Assembly: GCA_020628095.1 (NCBI GenBank) | Contig: JAHDFP010000019.1 | Location: 1-64,000 of the forward strand | From: Saprospiraceae bacterium | Lineage (GTDB): Bacteria; Bacteroidota; Bacteroidia; Chitinophagales; Saprospiraceae | Length of the DNA stretch: 64,000 bases | Direction of reading: 5' to 3' | Part shown: positions 17,949 to 28,457 of the stretch, one piece after another | Position numbering within the stretch: position 1 is the stretch's first letter | Layout of the letters: every line of letters starts with the position of its first letter | Program-made: the position numbers and the translations under genes | The notes under the pieces: generated by a model | Database searches by the model: none | Told to the model about the DNA's origin: nothing | What the model saw: only the letters and a program-made list of their open reading frames with translations

Positions 17949-20900
17949 ATGAGAAAAGTTAATCTATTTTTTTCTTGTCTTTTCGTATTTGGTTTAGTTA
18001 CAATGTCAAACGCTCAAACCGCCCCTGAAGCTCCTCAACCAGGAATGCCATCAGGTCCAGGATGTTATGCGAGATGTTTGATTCCTGACCAATATGAAAC
18101 AGTTACCGAAGAGGTACTTGTTAAAGAGGCTTCTACAAGAGTCAACATTGTGGCTGGAAGCACAGAGACAATATCTCAGGAGGTACTTGCCAAAGAAGGA
18201 AGTACACAACTAAGAGCAATACCGGCTCAATTTCAAGATGCTACAGAAGAGATTCTTAAGTCTGACGGAAGTTCTGATGTCAGAATTACACCAGCACAGT
18301 TTGAGACAGTAACTCAGGAGATGCTTGCTAAAGAGGCTGCAACTGCGCTTAGAGTCGTTCCTGCACAATTTGAAACTGTGACAGAGGAGGTTCTTAAGTC
18401 AGATGGAACATCATCTGTAAGAATCACACCAGCACAGTTTGAGACAATGACTGAGCAAGTTATGGTCAATGACGGAACATCTGAGGTAAGAATCACACCA
18501 GCACAGTTTGAGACAGTAACTCAGGAGATGCTTGCATCTGAGGGTTCGTCTGATGTATCTATTACACCAGCGACTTTCGAGACAGTATCTCAGCAAGTTA
18601 TATCTAATACACACGGAGGTGTTAGTTATGGCGGTAATGCAGTTACATTAAACAATGTAAACTTTCAATCTGGTTCTGCAATCCTTACAGGTGGATCAAG
18701 CTCTGCTTTAGCAAAAGTTGCATTTGACTACTGTGGATCAGGAGGAACTTTCAAAATTGTTGGTCACACAGATAGCCAAGGTGGAGATGATGCTAACCTT
18801 ACATTATCCAGAAACAGAGCCAAGGCTGTATATGATGCACTAGTAGCTGCAGGATGTACATCTGCAGAGTTAAGCTACGAAGGTAGAGGAGAAAGTGCAC
18901 CTATCGCTGATAATGGCACGGCTGACGGTAGAAGACAAAACAGAAGAGTGGAGTTAGTACAAGTCGGTGGAGGAGCAAGTGCTTCTTCTGATGCGGCTGG
19001 TGGACCAGATGATATTATTAACTATAGAATTGTACCAGCACAGTTTGAGACACAGTCTCAGGAGATGTTAGCTTCTGATGGAGAATCTACAGTATCTATT
19101 ACTCCGGCACAGTTCGAGACGATGACAGAAGAAATTCTTAAGTCAGAAGGTTCTTCTGATGTAAGAATAACGGCTGCTACTTTCGAGACTGTATCTGAGG
19201 AAGTATTGAAAAAAGATGCTTACACGACTATCAGAGTTGTTCCTGCTCAGTTTGAGACAGTAACAGAAGAGGTATTAGTACAAGAGGCTTATGATGAGTT
19301 AAGAGCTATACCTGCTGTATACGAAACTGTAACTGAGGAAAAATTAGCTAAAGATGGTTACACGACTCTAAGAGCTGTACCTGCTGTATATGAGACAGTC
19401 ACAGAAGAGATACTTAAGAGAGATGGTTATTCTACTCTAAGTGTTGTTCCTGCTGAGTATGAAACTATCACAGAAGAAGTATTGAAGAAAGATGGATACA
19501 CAACTCTAAGAAAAGTACCAGCACAGTACGAGACTATCACAGAAGAGATCTTAGAGAAAGATGCTTACTCTACTCTCAGACCAGTACCAGCTGTATATGA
19601 GACTCAGACAGAAGAAGTACTAGAGAAAGATGCTTATTCTACACTAAGAGAAGTACCTGCTCAATACGAAACTGTTACTGAGGAAAGAATGTCTAAAGAG
19701 GCTTACTCTACGATCAGAGTTATTCCTGCTCAGTTTGAGACAGTAACAGAAGAGATCTTGGCTAAGGATGGTTATACTACCCTATCGGCTGTATCTGCTG
19801 AGTACGAAACTGTAACTGAAGAAAAACTTAAGAGAGAAGCATATAACACAATCAGAGTTGTTCCTGCTCAGTACGAAACTATTACAGAAGAAGTACTTGT
19901 ATCAGAAGCAACAACAAGATTAGAGAAAAGACCAGCTAAGTACGAAACTCAGACAGAAGAGAGAGAAGTACAAGCGGCTCAAGCAAAGTGGGTAAAGAAA
20001 AAAGCGGATAAGAACTGTCTTTCTGCTGATCCTGATGATTGTCTAGTATGGTGTCTTGTAGAGACTCCTGCACAATACAGAACTTTCACTAAGCAAGTAA
20101 GAGTAGGATGTGATGAGGGATGGACAGAAAGTGGTGATGATTGTATCAAAACTGTAGAAGTACCTGCACAATATACTACAAGATCTTACCAGAAACTAGT
20201 AAGTGATGCGACGACAGAGGTTGTAGAAGTACCTGCGGAGTATGAGACAATTACTTATAGAAAGTTAGTCAACGCAGCAAGTACGACAGGATCTAATGTA
20301 GAGCCTAAGTACACGACAAGAACATTCGAGAAACTAGTACAGGATGCAACGACAGAAGTAACAGAAGTACCTGCTACTTATGAGACTATCTCTATGAGAA
20401 AATTAGTAACTCCTGCGACTGTAGAAAAAGTAGACGTTCCTGCTAAATATGGTACAAGAACATGGAGAAAACTAATCACTCCTGCGACTGTAGAAAAAGT
20501 AGATGTTCCTGCTAAGTACACAACAAGATCTTACCAGAAACTTGTTACACCTGCTACGACAGAAGCTGTAGATGTTCCTGCGGAGTACACAACTAGAACT
20601 TATAGAAAATTAGTGACACCTGCTTCTACTAACTCTAACAATGTAGAGCCAGAATACACAACTAGAACTTATAGAAAATTAGTGACGCCTGCGACTGTAG
20701 AGTCTGTAGACGTACCTGCCGAGTATACAACAGTTTCTTACAGAAAATTAGTGACGCCTGCGACAACGGAGTCTGTAACAGTTCCTGCAAGATATGAGAC
20801 AAGAACTTACCAGAAATTGGTTACGCCTGCAACAACAGAAGTAGTAGAAGTTCCTGCGGAGTATATCTCTAGAACATTCAGAAAAGTAGCTACTCCAGCT

Positions 20901-22172
20901 GTAGCTGAAAATGTAAGAGGTGACGATCAGTTTACGACAAGATCTTACCAGAAGTTAGTTAATGATGCAACGCATGTGACAAGCACAGGTGATGATAGAT
21001 TTACGACTGTTACTATGCAAAAATTGGCTAATGATGCATATGCAGAGCCAGTATACGGAGCAGCTCAGTATACGACGATCACTATGCAAAAACTTGTCAA
21101 CGACGCATCTGCTGAAAACTCAAGAGGTGATGATAGATTTACCACTGTATCTATGCAGAAGTTAGTAAGTGACGCCACTTACGAAGAGTACTGCCCAGGT
21201 GGTTCTTCTGCTCAGAGACTTGATGTCAAGTTTAACTCGGGATCTGCTGTATTATCTGCTGGATCTTCTTCTGAGATCAGAAGAATAGCTGGTGTTATTA
21301 CATCAGGTGGTAGCACAGTGACTATCGTCGGACACACTGATAACCAAGGTACAGAAGCAGCTAACCTTACACTATCAAGAAACAGAGCGAAAGCTGTATA
21401 TGATGCACTTATCGCTGAAGGTGTAGATTCATCTTTACTTAGATATGAAGGAAGAGGAGAAGGCTCTCCTATCGCAGATAACGGTACTGCTGAAGGTAGA
21501 AGACAAAACAGAAGAACAGAGTTAGTTGCTCAAGGTGCAAGTAACGATGGAGACTGCAAGTCTTACACGACAAGATCTTACCAGAAGTTAGTCAATGATG
21601 CAACTTACGAAGAGGCTACTGGTGAGCCACAATATGGTACTAGATCATACCAGAAGTTAGTTAGCGATGCGACAACAGAAGGAACAGAAATACCAGCAGC
21701 TTACACGACTGTAAGTATGCAGAAATTAGTCAATGATGCAACATCTGAAAATGTAACTGGTGATCCTTCTTATGTTACCAGAACATTTAAGACAGTAGCT
21801 AATGATGCAACGACAGAGGCAGTTCCTGTAGATGCACAGTATGAGAACAGAACTTATACTAAGACATCTGCTGCAACAACTCAGTCTACAGATATCCCTG
21901 CACAGTACAAGACATTCACAAGAAGAGTACTTGTTAAGGCAGGTGGATTTACTGAGTGGAAGCCTGTAGTATGTGATGTAGATATCACACCATCTCTATA
22001 TAGAAAAATCCAGAGTGCACTAATAGACAGGGGTTACAATGTAGGTTCTGCAGGTGCTGATGGTGTATGGGGTGCTTCTACTAAAGCAGCATTAGTTAAG
22101 TTCCAGAAAGATAACGGATTACCAGTAGGTCAGTTAGACCTGGAGACGATGAGAGCACTAGGGGTGCAATAA
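17949..22172 (+). CDS. Giant 23-residue-repeat envelope protein with two OmpA domains and a peptidoglycan-binding C-terminus
   Basis: A 1407-residue exported protein (signal peptide ~1-23, ending SNAQT). From residue ~45 I count about 44 imperfect 23-residue repeats. The first ~22 follow the pattern VPAQFETVTEEVLxKxxYxTLR and are acidic. The later ~20 follow VPAxYTTRTYxKLVTPATTExV and are basic. Two OmpA-like peptidoglycan-anchoring domains (~235-334 and ~1088-1190, each with VGHTD and the SRNRAKAVYDAL helix) interrupt the repeats, one in each half. Residues ~1346-1407 form a PG_binding_1 domain (IQSALIDRGYN ... DGVWGASTKAALVKFQ). A Cys pair cluster near 700 separates the halves. It is presumably a periplasmic scaffold tied to peptidoglycan at three places. 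A strong terminator follows. Confidence 0.85.
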   Translation: MRKVNLFFSCLFVFGLVTMSNAQTAPEAPQPGMPSGPGCYARCLIPDQYETVTEEVLVKEASTRVNIVAGSTETISQEVLAKEGSTQLRAIPAQFQDATEEILKSDGSSDVRITPAQFETVTQEMLAKEAATALRVVPAQFETVTEEVLKSDGTSSVRITPAQFETMTEQVMVNDGTSEVRITPAQFETVTQEMLASEGSSDVSITPATFETVSQQVISNTHGGVSYGGNAVTLNNVNFQSGSAILTGGSSSALAKVAFDYCGSGGTFKIVGHTDSQGGDDANLTLSRNRAKAVYDALVAAGCTSAELSYEGRGESAPIADNGTADGRRQNRRVELVQVGGGASASSDAAGGPDDIINYRIVPAQFETQSQEMLASDGESTVSITPAQFETMTEEILKSEGSSDVRITAATFETVSEEVLKKDAYTTIRVVPAQFETVTEEVLVQEAYDELRAIPAVYETVTEEKLAKDGYTTLRAVPAVYETVTEEILKRDGYSTLSVVPAEYETITEEVLKKDGYTTLRKVPAQYETITEEILEKDAYSTLRPVPAVYETQTEEVLEKDAYSTLREVPAQYETVTEERMSKEAYSTIRVIPAQFETVTEEILAKDGYTTLSAVSAEYETVTEEKLKREAYNTIRVVPAQYETITEEVLVSEATTRLEKRPAKYETQTEEREVQAAQAKWVKKKADKNCLSADPDDCLVWCLVETPAQYRTFTKQVRVGCDEGWTESGDDCIKTVEVPAQYTTRSYQKLVSDATTEVVEVPAEYETITYRKLVNAASTTGSNVEPKYTTRTFEKLVQDATTEVTEVPATYETISMRKLVTPATVEKVDVPAKYGTRTWRKLITPATVEKVDVPAKYTTRSYQKLVTPATTEAVDVPAEYTTRTYRKLVTPASTNSNNVEPEYTTRTYRKLVTPATVESVDVPAEYTTVSYRKLVTPATTESVTVPARYETRTYQKLVTPATTEVVEVPAEYISRTFRKVATPAVAENVRGDDQFTTRSYQKLVNDATHVTSTGDDRFTTVTMQKLANDAYAEPVYGAAQYTTITMQKLVNDASAENSRGDDRFTTVSMQKLVSDATYEEYCPGGSSAQRLDVKFNSGSAVLSAGSSSEIRRIAGVITSGGSTVTIVGHTDNQGTEAANLTLSRNRAKAVYDALIAEGVDSSLLRYEGRGEGSPIADNGTAEGRRQNRRTELVAQGASNDGDCKSYTTRSYQKLVNDATYEEATGEPQYGTRSYQKLVSDATTEGTEIPAAYTTVSMQKLVNDATSENVTGDPSYVTRTFKTVANDATTEAVPVDAQYENRTYTKTSAATTQSTDIPAQYKTFTRRVLVKAGGFTEWKPVVCDVDITPSLYRKIQSALIDRGYNVGSAGADGVWGASTKAALVKFQKDNGLPVGQLDLETMRALGVQ

Positions 22173-22196
22173 TCCGACGGAATAAATAAAATATTT

Positions 22197-22238
22197 AGAA
22201 AGCCTTGGCTATGATTAGTCAAGGCTTTCTTTATTTTT
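22197..22238 (+). terminator. Rho-independent terminator after the repeat protein
   Basis: The hairpin arms are AGAAAGCCTTG (22197-22207) and CAAGGCTTTCT (22220-22230), a perfect 11-bp stem extendable by about three pairs, followed by a T-rich tract TTATTTTT. It separates the repeat-protein gene from glyA. Confidence 0.85.
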
Positions 22239-22278
22239 AACCTGAATTATAACCCATTACATTAGTAGATACCCTGTG

Positions 22279-23544
22279 ATGATAGATACAGAAATTCAAT
22301 CTCTGATACAACAAGAACTATCCAGACAGCGCAATGGCATAGAGCTCATTGCCTCAGAAAACTTCACTAGCCAGGCTGTCTTATCGGCAATGGGTACCTG
22401 CCTTACTAACAAATATGCAGAGGGCTATCCAGGAAAAAGATATTATGGTGGGTGCGAAGTCGTCGATGAGATAGAAAGATTAGCGATAGATAGACTGAAA
22501 GTATTATTCGGTGCGGAATATGCCAATGTACAGCCCCACTCTGGTGCACAGGCCAATGCGGCCGTCTTTTTGGCACTTTTGCAGCCAGGAGATACTATTT
22601 TAGGCTTTGATTTAGCTCATGGAGGGCATTTATCACATGGATCACCTGTCAATTTCTCTGGTAAGGTATATAAGCCCGTATTCTATGGCGTAGAAGAAGA
22701 TACTGGCGTCATAGACATGAATAAGGTCGAAAAACTGGCCCAGGTCCACCGACCTAAACTCATAATATGCGGTGCATCCGCGTATTCCAGAGATTGGGAT
22801 TACAAAAAATTCAGAGAAATAGCGGACTCAGTAGATGCACTTTTGTTAGCTGACATCGCTCATCCCGCTGGTCTGATCGCTGGAAAACTACTTAATGACC
22901 CTATACCCCACTGTCACATCGTGACATCGACGACTCATAAGACCCTGCGCGGTCCACGTGGAGGTATCATTATGATGGGTAAGAATTTTGATAACCCCTG
23001 GAGAAGAACAACCAAAAAAGGAAATGTCATAAAGATGTCTGCCATACTCAATAGTGGAGTCTTTCCTGGTATGCAAGGCGGTCCTCTAGAGCATGTGATC
23101 GCTGCTAAAGCCGTATCTTTTTACGAAGCGCAAGATCCGTCATTTAGTGCCTATGGTGCTCAAGTGATCAAAAATGCTCAAGTCATGGCGGATGCCCTAG
23201 TAGAAAAAGGGTATAAAATCATATCGGGAGGCACAGATAATCACCTCATGCTGATAGACCTAAGATCTAAAAACGTCTCAGGTAAAGATGCCGAAAATGC
23301 CTTAGTCAAAGCCGATATCACGGTTAATAAGAATATGGTACCATTCGATGATAAGAATCCGTTTGTGACTTCTGGTATACGTATAGGTACTGCGGCGGTG
23401 ACGACGAGAGGATTTAAAGAAAAGGATTGCTTGCAGGTCGTAGAGTGGATAGATGATATCATTACAGATCACGAAAACCAATCAAAGGCACAAAATATCA
23501 AAACAAAAATCCATGATTATATGAAGGACTTTCCTTTATATTAG
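22279..23544 (+). CDS. glyA: Serine hydroxymethyltransferase
   Basis: The protein has about 421 residues. It is a PLP enzyme that interconverts serine and glycine and feeds one-carbon units to tetrahydrofolate. It shows the N-terminal [14 protein letters not shown] and [15 protein letters not shown] motifs. The PLP-lysine segment is [13 protein letters not shown], with [11 protein letters not shown] before it. The GMQGGPLEH loop and the C-terminal [14 protein letters not shown] are also present. GTG (22276) and ATG (22279) are tandem possible starts; I prefer the ATG. The length is normal. Confidence 0.96.
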   Translation: MIDTEIQSLIQQELSRQRNGIELIASENFTSQAVLSAMGTCLTNKYAEGYPGKRYYGGCEVVDEIERLAIDRLKVLFGAEYANVQPHSGAQANAAVFLALLQPGDTILGFDLAHGGHLSHGSPVNFSGKVYKPVFYGVEEDTGVIDMNKVEKLAQVHRPKLIICGASAYSRDWDYKKFREIADSVDALLLADIAHPAGLIAGKLLNDPIPHCHIVTSTTHKTLRGPRGGIIMMGKNFDNPWRRTTKKGNVIKMSAILNSGVFPGMQGGPLEHVIAAKAVSFYEAQDPSFSAYGAQVIKNAQVMADALVEKGYKIISGGTDNHLMLIDLRSKNVSGKDAENALVKADITVNKNMVPFDDKNPFVTSGIRIGTAAVTTRGFKEKDCLQVVEWIDDIITDHENQSKAQNIKTKIHDYMKDFPLY

Positions 23545-23674
23545 GTTGAGACTATTCTAAGACCTGACTCTATTATTGATATTAGCCTTTTGCAATTGAA
23601 TATCTTTAGTTTATCTTCCTAAATTGTCACGGTCTATATTTTATTGCATATTCGATTATATAACTAAAAATCAT

Positions 23675-26600
23675 ATGCGCTTTTCACCTCTATTGATTGT
23701 TTATATTATCTGCAACTTTATTATAAGCCCAACTGAAGCCCAGTACGTAGAACTTCTCACGCAAAACGATATAGATCAATTTGATCAGTCAATAGTACAT
23801 TTTGAAGGTACCATCCAGATAGGTAATTATCAGGAAGGTTCCACTTCAGTCGAAAATTTACGTGCACTCAGAAATTTAAAATCTATTTCAGGTAATCTAA
23901 TCATCGAAAATCATGCTCGGCTAAATAGTTTAGAAGGGCTTAATAATATCGGATACATTGGAGGAGACCTTGTTATTAAAGAATGTTATAAAATCAAATC
24001 ACTTGATGGATTAAACTCTCTAAAAGTTGTCGAAAAAAAGTTCTGGATTAGATCAAATGATTCCATAGAAATGTTAACTGGAATTGACAGTCTTACATCG
24101 ATAGGAGGACTAAATATCCAATATAACAACAACTTAAAAAATATGAACGGTCTCGAAAAATTAGAGCACATTGATAACGACCTTTTATTTTGGGGTAATG
24201 ATAACCTAAGTAATTTAACAGGTCTCAAAATGGTTAAAACTATCGGTGGAAGTTTTATATTATCGGGTTGTAAGTCATTGGAAAATCTTGATGGGCTAGA
24301 AAATATTAAATCTATAAATGATAAGTGGATCTACAATAATGAAATCAGCATAACAGGGTGTGATAAACTTGAAAATATAGATGCACTTAAATCCTTAACT
24401 GGTTTCGGAGGAGAAATATATATTGTAAATAATAATTCTTTGAGAGATATTTCAGGATTAAGGGGATTAGAGTTTATTATTTGGCATTTAACAATCATGG
24501 ATAACTCATTACTCACGAGTTTAAAAGGCTTGGAGAACTTACGTAATGTAAATGGGAATTTAATCATTGAAAGGAATTTTGCGCTGAAAGATATTTCAGC
24601 GCTTGTACATTTATCATCTGTAGGTAGGCAACTTAAAATTATGAACAACCCAAATCTTGAAGATTGTTGTACGGTCCGACCTCTCATTAATCAAAGAATA
24701 GAAGATGAGCAACAAATTTTTATATCAAACAATAAGCGCGGTTGTAATTCAGAGTTCGAACTCCAATCTAATGGAGATTGTGATTCGACTATAACATCAG
24801 AAATCTATTCTACTGGAAATTTAAATTTTCTTAGCCAAGGAGAAATTGACAGCTTTAACACCAACATAACTCAGATTAATGGAAATCTGCATATTGGTAA
24901 TTACCTATTAACAGATATTAACAATTTATATCGATTAAGAAATATCGAATCTATTAATGGAGATTTGGTTATCTCAAAGACTTCTCTGGAATCCTTGAAT
25001 CATCTGAATATCAGGATTATACGCGGCAGCCTGATTATACTCGAAAATAAAAATTTATTAAATCTTAATGGATTACATTCATTATCTAGAATAGGTCAGA
25101 CTCTCTCCATAAATGGTAATGATGTATTAAAGTCCATTGCAGAATTAGAAAATATTTCTTCGTTATATGCCTCATTGGAGATTAAAAGCAATAATAATTT
25201 ATTATCCCTTAATGGTTTACATAATTTAAATTCAATTGGAGACAATTTAATCATTAGCCACAATGACGGACTGCAAAAAATTCAAAGTCTTTCGAAACTT
25301 GAAAATGTAATAGGAGGTTTAGAAATAATAGAAAATCAAAATTTAGAATCACTTAATGGTCTTAATAACATTAAGTATGTCCAAGAAGAGTTCGTTATCT
25401 CGAGCAATCAGTCAATAAAAAATTTGGTAGGAATTGAGAGTCTAACTGAGTTACGAGATGATTTAATAATTTCTGATAATTCTCAACTTGTTACTACCTC
25501 GGGTATAAAGGGATTGAAAATTGTCAAAGGTGACGTTCATATTAATGATAATACATCACTAAAGGATGTAAATGGATTTGAAAAATTAAGTTCAGTTCTA
25601 AGAGGATTGCATATTTATAATAACCCATTACTCAAAGAATTATCTGGGCTTAACGGATTGAAATTTCTCTTCTCCACATTATATATACATAATAATCCAA
25701 GTCTCATTGATTTAATGGGATTGCTGAACTTAGATAATGAAATATTTGATTTGACTATATCAAATAATGATTCATTGATAGACTTTAGAGGAATTTCAAA
25801 TATAAGGGAGGTTAAAAGCGATGTACGAATTATTAATAATAATCTTATAAAAACGTTGGATGGGATAAATAAAAAAGACTCTAAAACAAGTTATGGTCTT
25901 ATACACATCGAAGGAAACCCAAGACTTGAGGACATCTCGGCATTCCAACATTTAGAAAGTATATCTTCATTCACTATAAAGGATAATGAAGTTTTGCAAG
26001 AAATCCCTAATTATAGAGCACATCATATCTCTACAATAAAGATCGAAGAAAACCCAAATCTCATAGACTTGAGTGGTTTATCTAATCTTACTTTTTGCAG
26101 AAATGCTCATATTATTGGAAATCAGAAGTTGGCATATGTATCATTTCTGAAGAACATCCAAAGTTTCGAAATCCTAGATATATCCAATAATGAGAATCTT
26201 AAAACCTTAAACTTTGATAATCTGTTATCTGTCGGATCCCCAGAAACTGGCTTATTCAAAATAAGTGGTAATAAATCTCTTAAAAACTTAGACGGCTTTT
26301 ATAATTTTCAAAGAATAACACCCGCTTACGACTATAATAGGTATGAATACATTCCAAACGAATTAGAAATTTCAAATAATGATAGCCTTCTTCATTTAGA
26401 TGGATTAAGACAATTAGAATATGTAGGAGGTCACTTGCGAATTTTTGAAAACTCTCAACTCATTGATTGCTGTGCGATTGCAAAACTTGTAGCTGATCCT
26501 GATGCAATTTTAGGAGAAACTCAAATCAAAAATAACCCAAGTGCATGCAGTTCCGTTGAAGAAATTTTAGAGTCTTGTATATCGTCTACTTTCTCAACTA

Positions 26601-26836
26601 ACGACTTGGCTGAATTCTACATCTACCCCAACCCCACTAGCCATACTTTCTTTTACACTTCCGATTATGTAATCAAAAGAATAAAAATAATCAACACAAT
26701 GGGACAACCTGTATTGAATATTTCTAATCCCAACACAAACAAAATAAGCATAGACCATTTAACATCTGGAATGTATTATGTGACATTTACGGATAATAAA
26801 AATTCAACTCTATTTTCGACTTTGGTGATTGAATAG
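23675..26836 (+). CDS. Secreted leucine-rich-repeat (receptor-L-domain-like) protein with T9SS type-A sorting domain
   Basis: The protein has about 1053 residues. I chose the ATG at 23675 because it directly starts a signal peptide (MRFSPLLIVYIICNF... SPTEAQ); an in-frame TTG at 23624 would add an odd prefix. The body is made of many ~22-24-residue LRR units with the pattern SLxGLxxLxxIGGxLxIxxN. The protein contains two or more long copies of the same architecture: LLTQNDIDQFDQ near the start is echoed by FLSQGEIDSFNT about 380 residues later, and each block closes with a DCC...C cap. The last ~80 residues (FYIYPNPTSHTFFY ... LTSGMYYVTF) form a type-A sorting domain. It is a likely surface adhesion or recognition protein. 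Confidence 0.85.
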   Translation: MRFSPLLIVYIICNFIISPTEAQYVELLTQNDIDQFDQSIVHFEGTIQIGNYQEGSTSVENLRALRNLKSISGNLIIENHARLNSLEGLNNIGYIGGDLVIKECYKIKSLDGLNSLKVVEKKFWIRSNDSIEMLTGIDSLTSIGGLNIQYNNNLKNMNGLEKLEHIDNDLLFWGNDNLSNLTGLKMVKTIGGSFILSGCKSLENLDGLENIKSINDKWIYNNEISITGCDKLENIDALKSLTGFGGEIYIVNNNSLRDISGLRGLEFIIWHLTIMDNSLLTSLKGLENLRNVNGNLIIERNFALKDISALVHLSSVGRQLKIMNNPNLEDCCTVRPLINQRIEDEQQIFISNNKRGCNSEFELQSNGDCDSTITSEIYSTGNLNFLSQGEIDSFNTNITQINGNLHIGNYLLTDINNLYRLRNIESINGDLVISKTSLESLNHLNIRIIRGSLIILENKNLLNLNGLHSLSRIGQTLSINGNDVLKSIAELENISSLYASLEIKSNNNLLSLNGLHNLNSIGDNLIISHNDGLQKIQSLSKLENVIGGLEIIENQNLESLNGLNNIKYVQEEFVISSNQSIKNLVGIESLTELRDDLIISDNSQLVTTSGIKGLKIVKGDVHINDNTSLKDVNGFEKLSSVLRGLHIYNNPLLKELSGLNGLKFLFSTLYIHNNPSLIDLMGLLNLDNEIFDLTISNNDSLIDFRGISNIREVKSDVRIINNNLIKTLDGINKKDSKTSYGLIHIEGNPRLEDISAFQHLESISSFTIKDNEVLQEIPNYRAHHISTIKIEENPNLIDLSGLSNLTFCRNAHIIGNQKLAYVSFLKNIQSFEILDISNNENLKTLNFDNLLSVGSPETGLFKISGNKSLKNLDGFYNFQRITPAYDYNRYEYIPNELEISNNDSLLHLDGLRQLEYVGGHLRIFENSQLIDCCAIAKLVADPDAILGETQIKNNPSACSSVEEILESCISSTFSTNDLAEFYIYPNPTSHTFFYTSDYVIKRIKIINTMGQPVLNISNPNTNKISIDHLTSGMYYVTFTDNKNSTLFSTLVIE

Positions 26837-26889
26837 ATTTATTAATGCATGTACGGAATCCTCCAAAAATTCCAATCTAACAAAGTCCA

Positions 26890-27477
26890 CTACTGAATCG
26901 CAGCCTCCATATCTACCACTGGGGTCAATACAGGGTAATAATCTTTTGTATTATTTTGAATTAATACTTTAAGAGCTTCCATATTTTTAGCCTCTTGCGT
27001 CGTAAATGATCCGCCGAGCTTTTCCATCAAGGCGAACATTGACCGCATAAATAAGCCCTTACCCAGCACCTTAGAATCCGTACTTACCGTCGTCTTACCA
27101 TCCGACTCCTTAAAAGTTATCGTCTGATCAAAATCCATCATCTCACTGTCAAAGTGCATTGTGATATGGTCGTATTCTTTTATGGACTTGATAGTTTCCG
27201 TCATTTCGAAATCTTCTTGTCCATCTCCTGGGTTGACAACCACTTTATAGGTACTGCCTACAGCGGCTTGCTCACCGCTCAAGAGCTCTATACTCTTAAA
27301 TCCCTCCAACCATTGATCAAATAAATTGAAATCTTGAGACACCGCCCAAGCCTCTTTGACTGGTTTATCAACAGTGAACGTATGACCATAACTAACTGAC
27401 TTATTAGTTATCCCGAACAACAAAAAAATACCAACTAATAGAAGTATCCCAATGAGTAAATACTTGAGTATTTTCAT
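26890..27477 (-). CDS. SRPBCC-fold membrane-anchored protein
   Basis: A 195-residue protein with an N-terminal hydrophobic anchor (~4-24) followed by a START/Bet v 1-like (SRPBCC) domain: FTVDKPVKEAWAVSQDFNLF, a central beta-sheet, and a C-terminal helix (AKNMEALKVLI). Such domains hold hydrophobic ligands. No function can be assigned from the sequence. It is divergently transcribed from the pseudouridine synthase gene. Confidence 0.75.
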   Translation of the reverse strand: MKILKYLLIGILLLVGIFLLFGITNKSVSYGHTFTVDKPVKEAWAVSQDFNLFDQWLEGFKSIELLSGEQAAVGSTYKVVVNPGDGQEDFEMTETIKSIKEYDHITMHFDSEMMDFDQTITFKESDGKTTVSTDSKVLGKGLFMRSMFALMEKLGGSFTTQEAKNMEALKVLIQNNTKDYYPVLTPVVDMEAAIQ

Positions 27478-27558
27478 AACTAAGGGTTTTTCGTTATTAA
27501 AAGATAGTCATATTATAAAGACTAACAAATATCTTTAATTACAAAACATGCAGAGAAC

Positions 27559-28434
27559 TTGGAAAAGAACAAGATTCTAGCTTCTCATACAGTGCCCACA
27601 CTCGATATACCTCAGAGGCTATCAGATTATGCCATTGGTATATTCTCAGAAATACCCAGCCGCAAGGGAATCAAAAAAGCCATCAAAAAGGGCTTAATCC
27701 ATATAGATAATAAAACAGGAAACTCAGCAGACTGGATCAAAGGAGGAGAATGCTTATCGCTCTCGGCAGATACCACGACGATGCCGCCTCTGGCAATAGA
27801 TCTTCAGATTATATACGAAGACCATCTACTGGCCGTCATATACAAACCATCTAATATTCTCGTCAGCGGAAATCATAATCGTATCATTGTACGCGCACTC
27901 CCGCATAATCTGAAAAGCAGTGACGCCATAGATGCACTACCCTACCCATTGCCCGTACATAGATTAGATTATGAAACGGCAGGCGTCCTTTTAGTCGCTA
28001 AGACAAGAACTGCCTACAAAAATCTACAGCAGCAATTCTACGATCACACAATACAGAAAAAGTACATCGCCATCTGCCAAGGAAAACTAAGACCATCAGG
28101 AATAATCAATGCCCCTATAGATAACAAAGAAGCCAACACAGAATACAAATGCCTACAAACCATAGATTCTGATAAGTATGGACCTTTGTCTTTAGTCGCC
28201 TTCTACCCCATTACAGGACGCACACATCAGATAAGAATACATGCGGCCTCTATTGATTGTCCTATTCTTGGTGATAAACTATACGGTCTTAATAGAAGAA
28301 AATATAATTATGACAAGAGCCATCTTCTGCTAGCTCAAGAAATATCTCTGACACATCCTGATAACAGACGACTCACACTGTCCGTCGGACTTCCTCGACG
28401 GATAACAAGGTTCTTTCCTGATTATAGAACTTGA
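27559..28434 (+). CDS. RluA-family pseudouridine synthase
   Basis: A 291-residue RNA pseudouridine synthase. The catalytic motif is VHRLDYETAGVLLVAKT, where the Asp attacks the uridine. ITGRTHQIRIHAA and PILGDKLYG are the family's C-terminal markers. The N-terminus has an S4-like stretch (RLSDYAIGIFSEIPSRKGIK), so it belongs to the RluA/RluC/RluD group. The target rRNA or tRNA position is not predictable. The start is a TTG; no in-frame ATG lies upstream of the conserved region. Confidence 0.88.
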   Translation: MEKNKILASHTVPTLDIPQRLSDYAIGIFSEIPSRKGIKKAIKKGLIHIDNKTGNSADWIKGGECLSLSADTTTMPPLAIDLQIIYEDHLLAVIYKPSNILVSGNHNRIIVRALPHNLKSSDAIDALPYPLPVHRLDYETAGVLLVAKTRTAYKNLQQQFYDHTIQKKYIAICQGKLRPSGIINAPIDNKEANTEYKCLQTIDSDKYGPLSLVAFYPITGRTHQIRIHAASIDCPILGDKLYGLNRRKYNYDKSHLLLAQEISLTHPDNRRLTLSVGLPRRITRFFPDYRT

Positions 28435-28457
28435 CTTATTTAGACCTTTGCTCTGGA

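Noticed and set aside
17949-22172. Tandem 69-bp repeats as a CRISPR array or minisatellite
   Set aside because: The repeats stay in one open frame, encode a consistent 23-residue motif, and differ at synonymous and conservative positions, so they are coding repeats.
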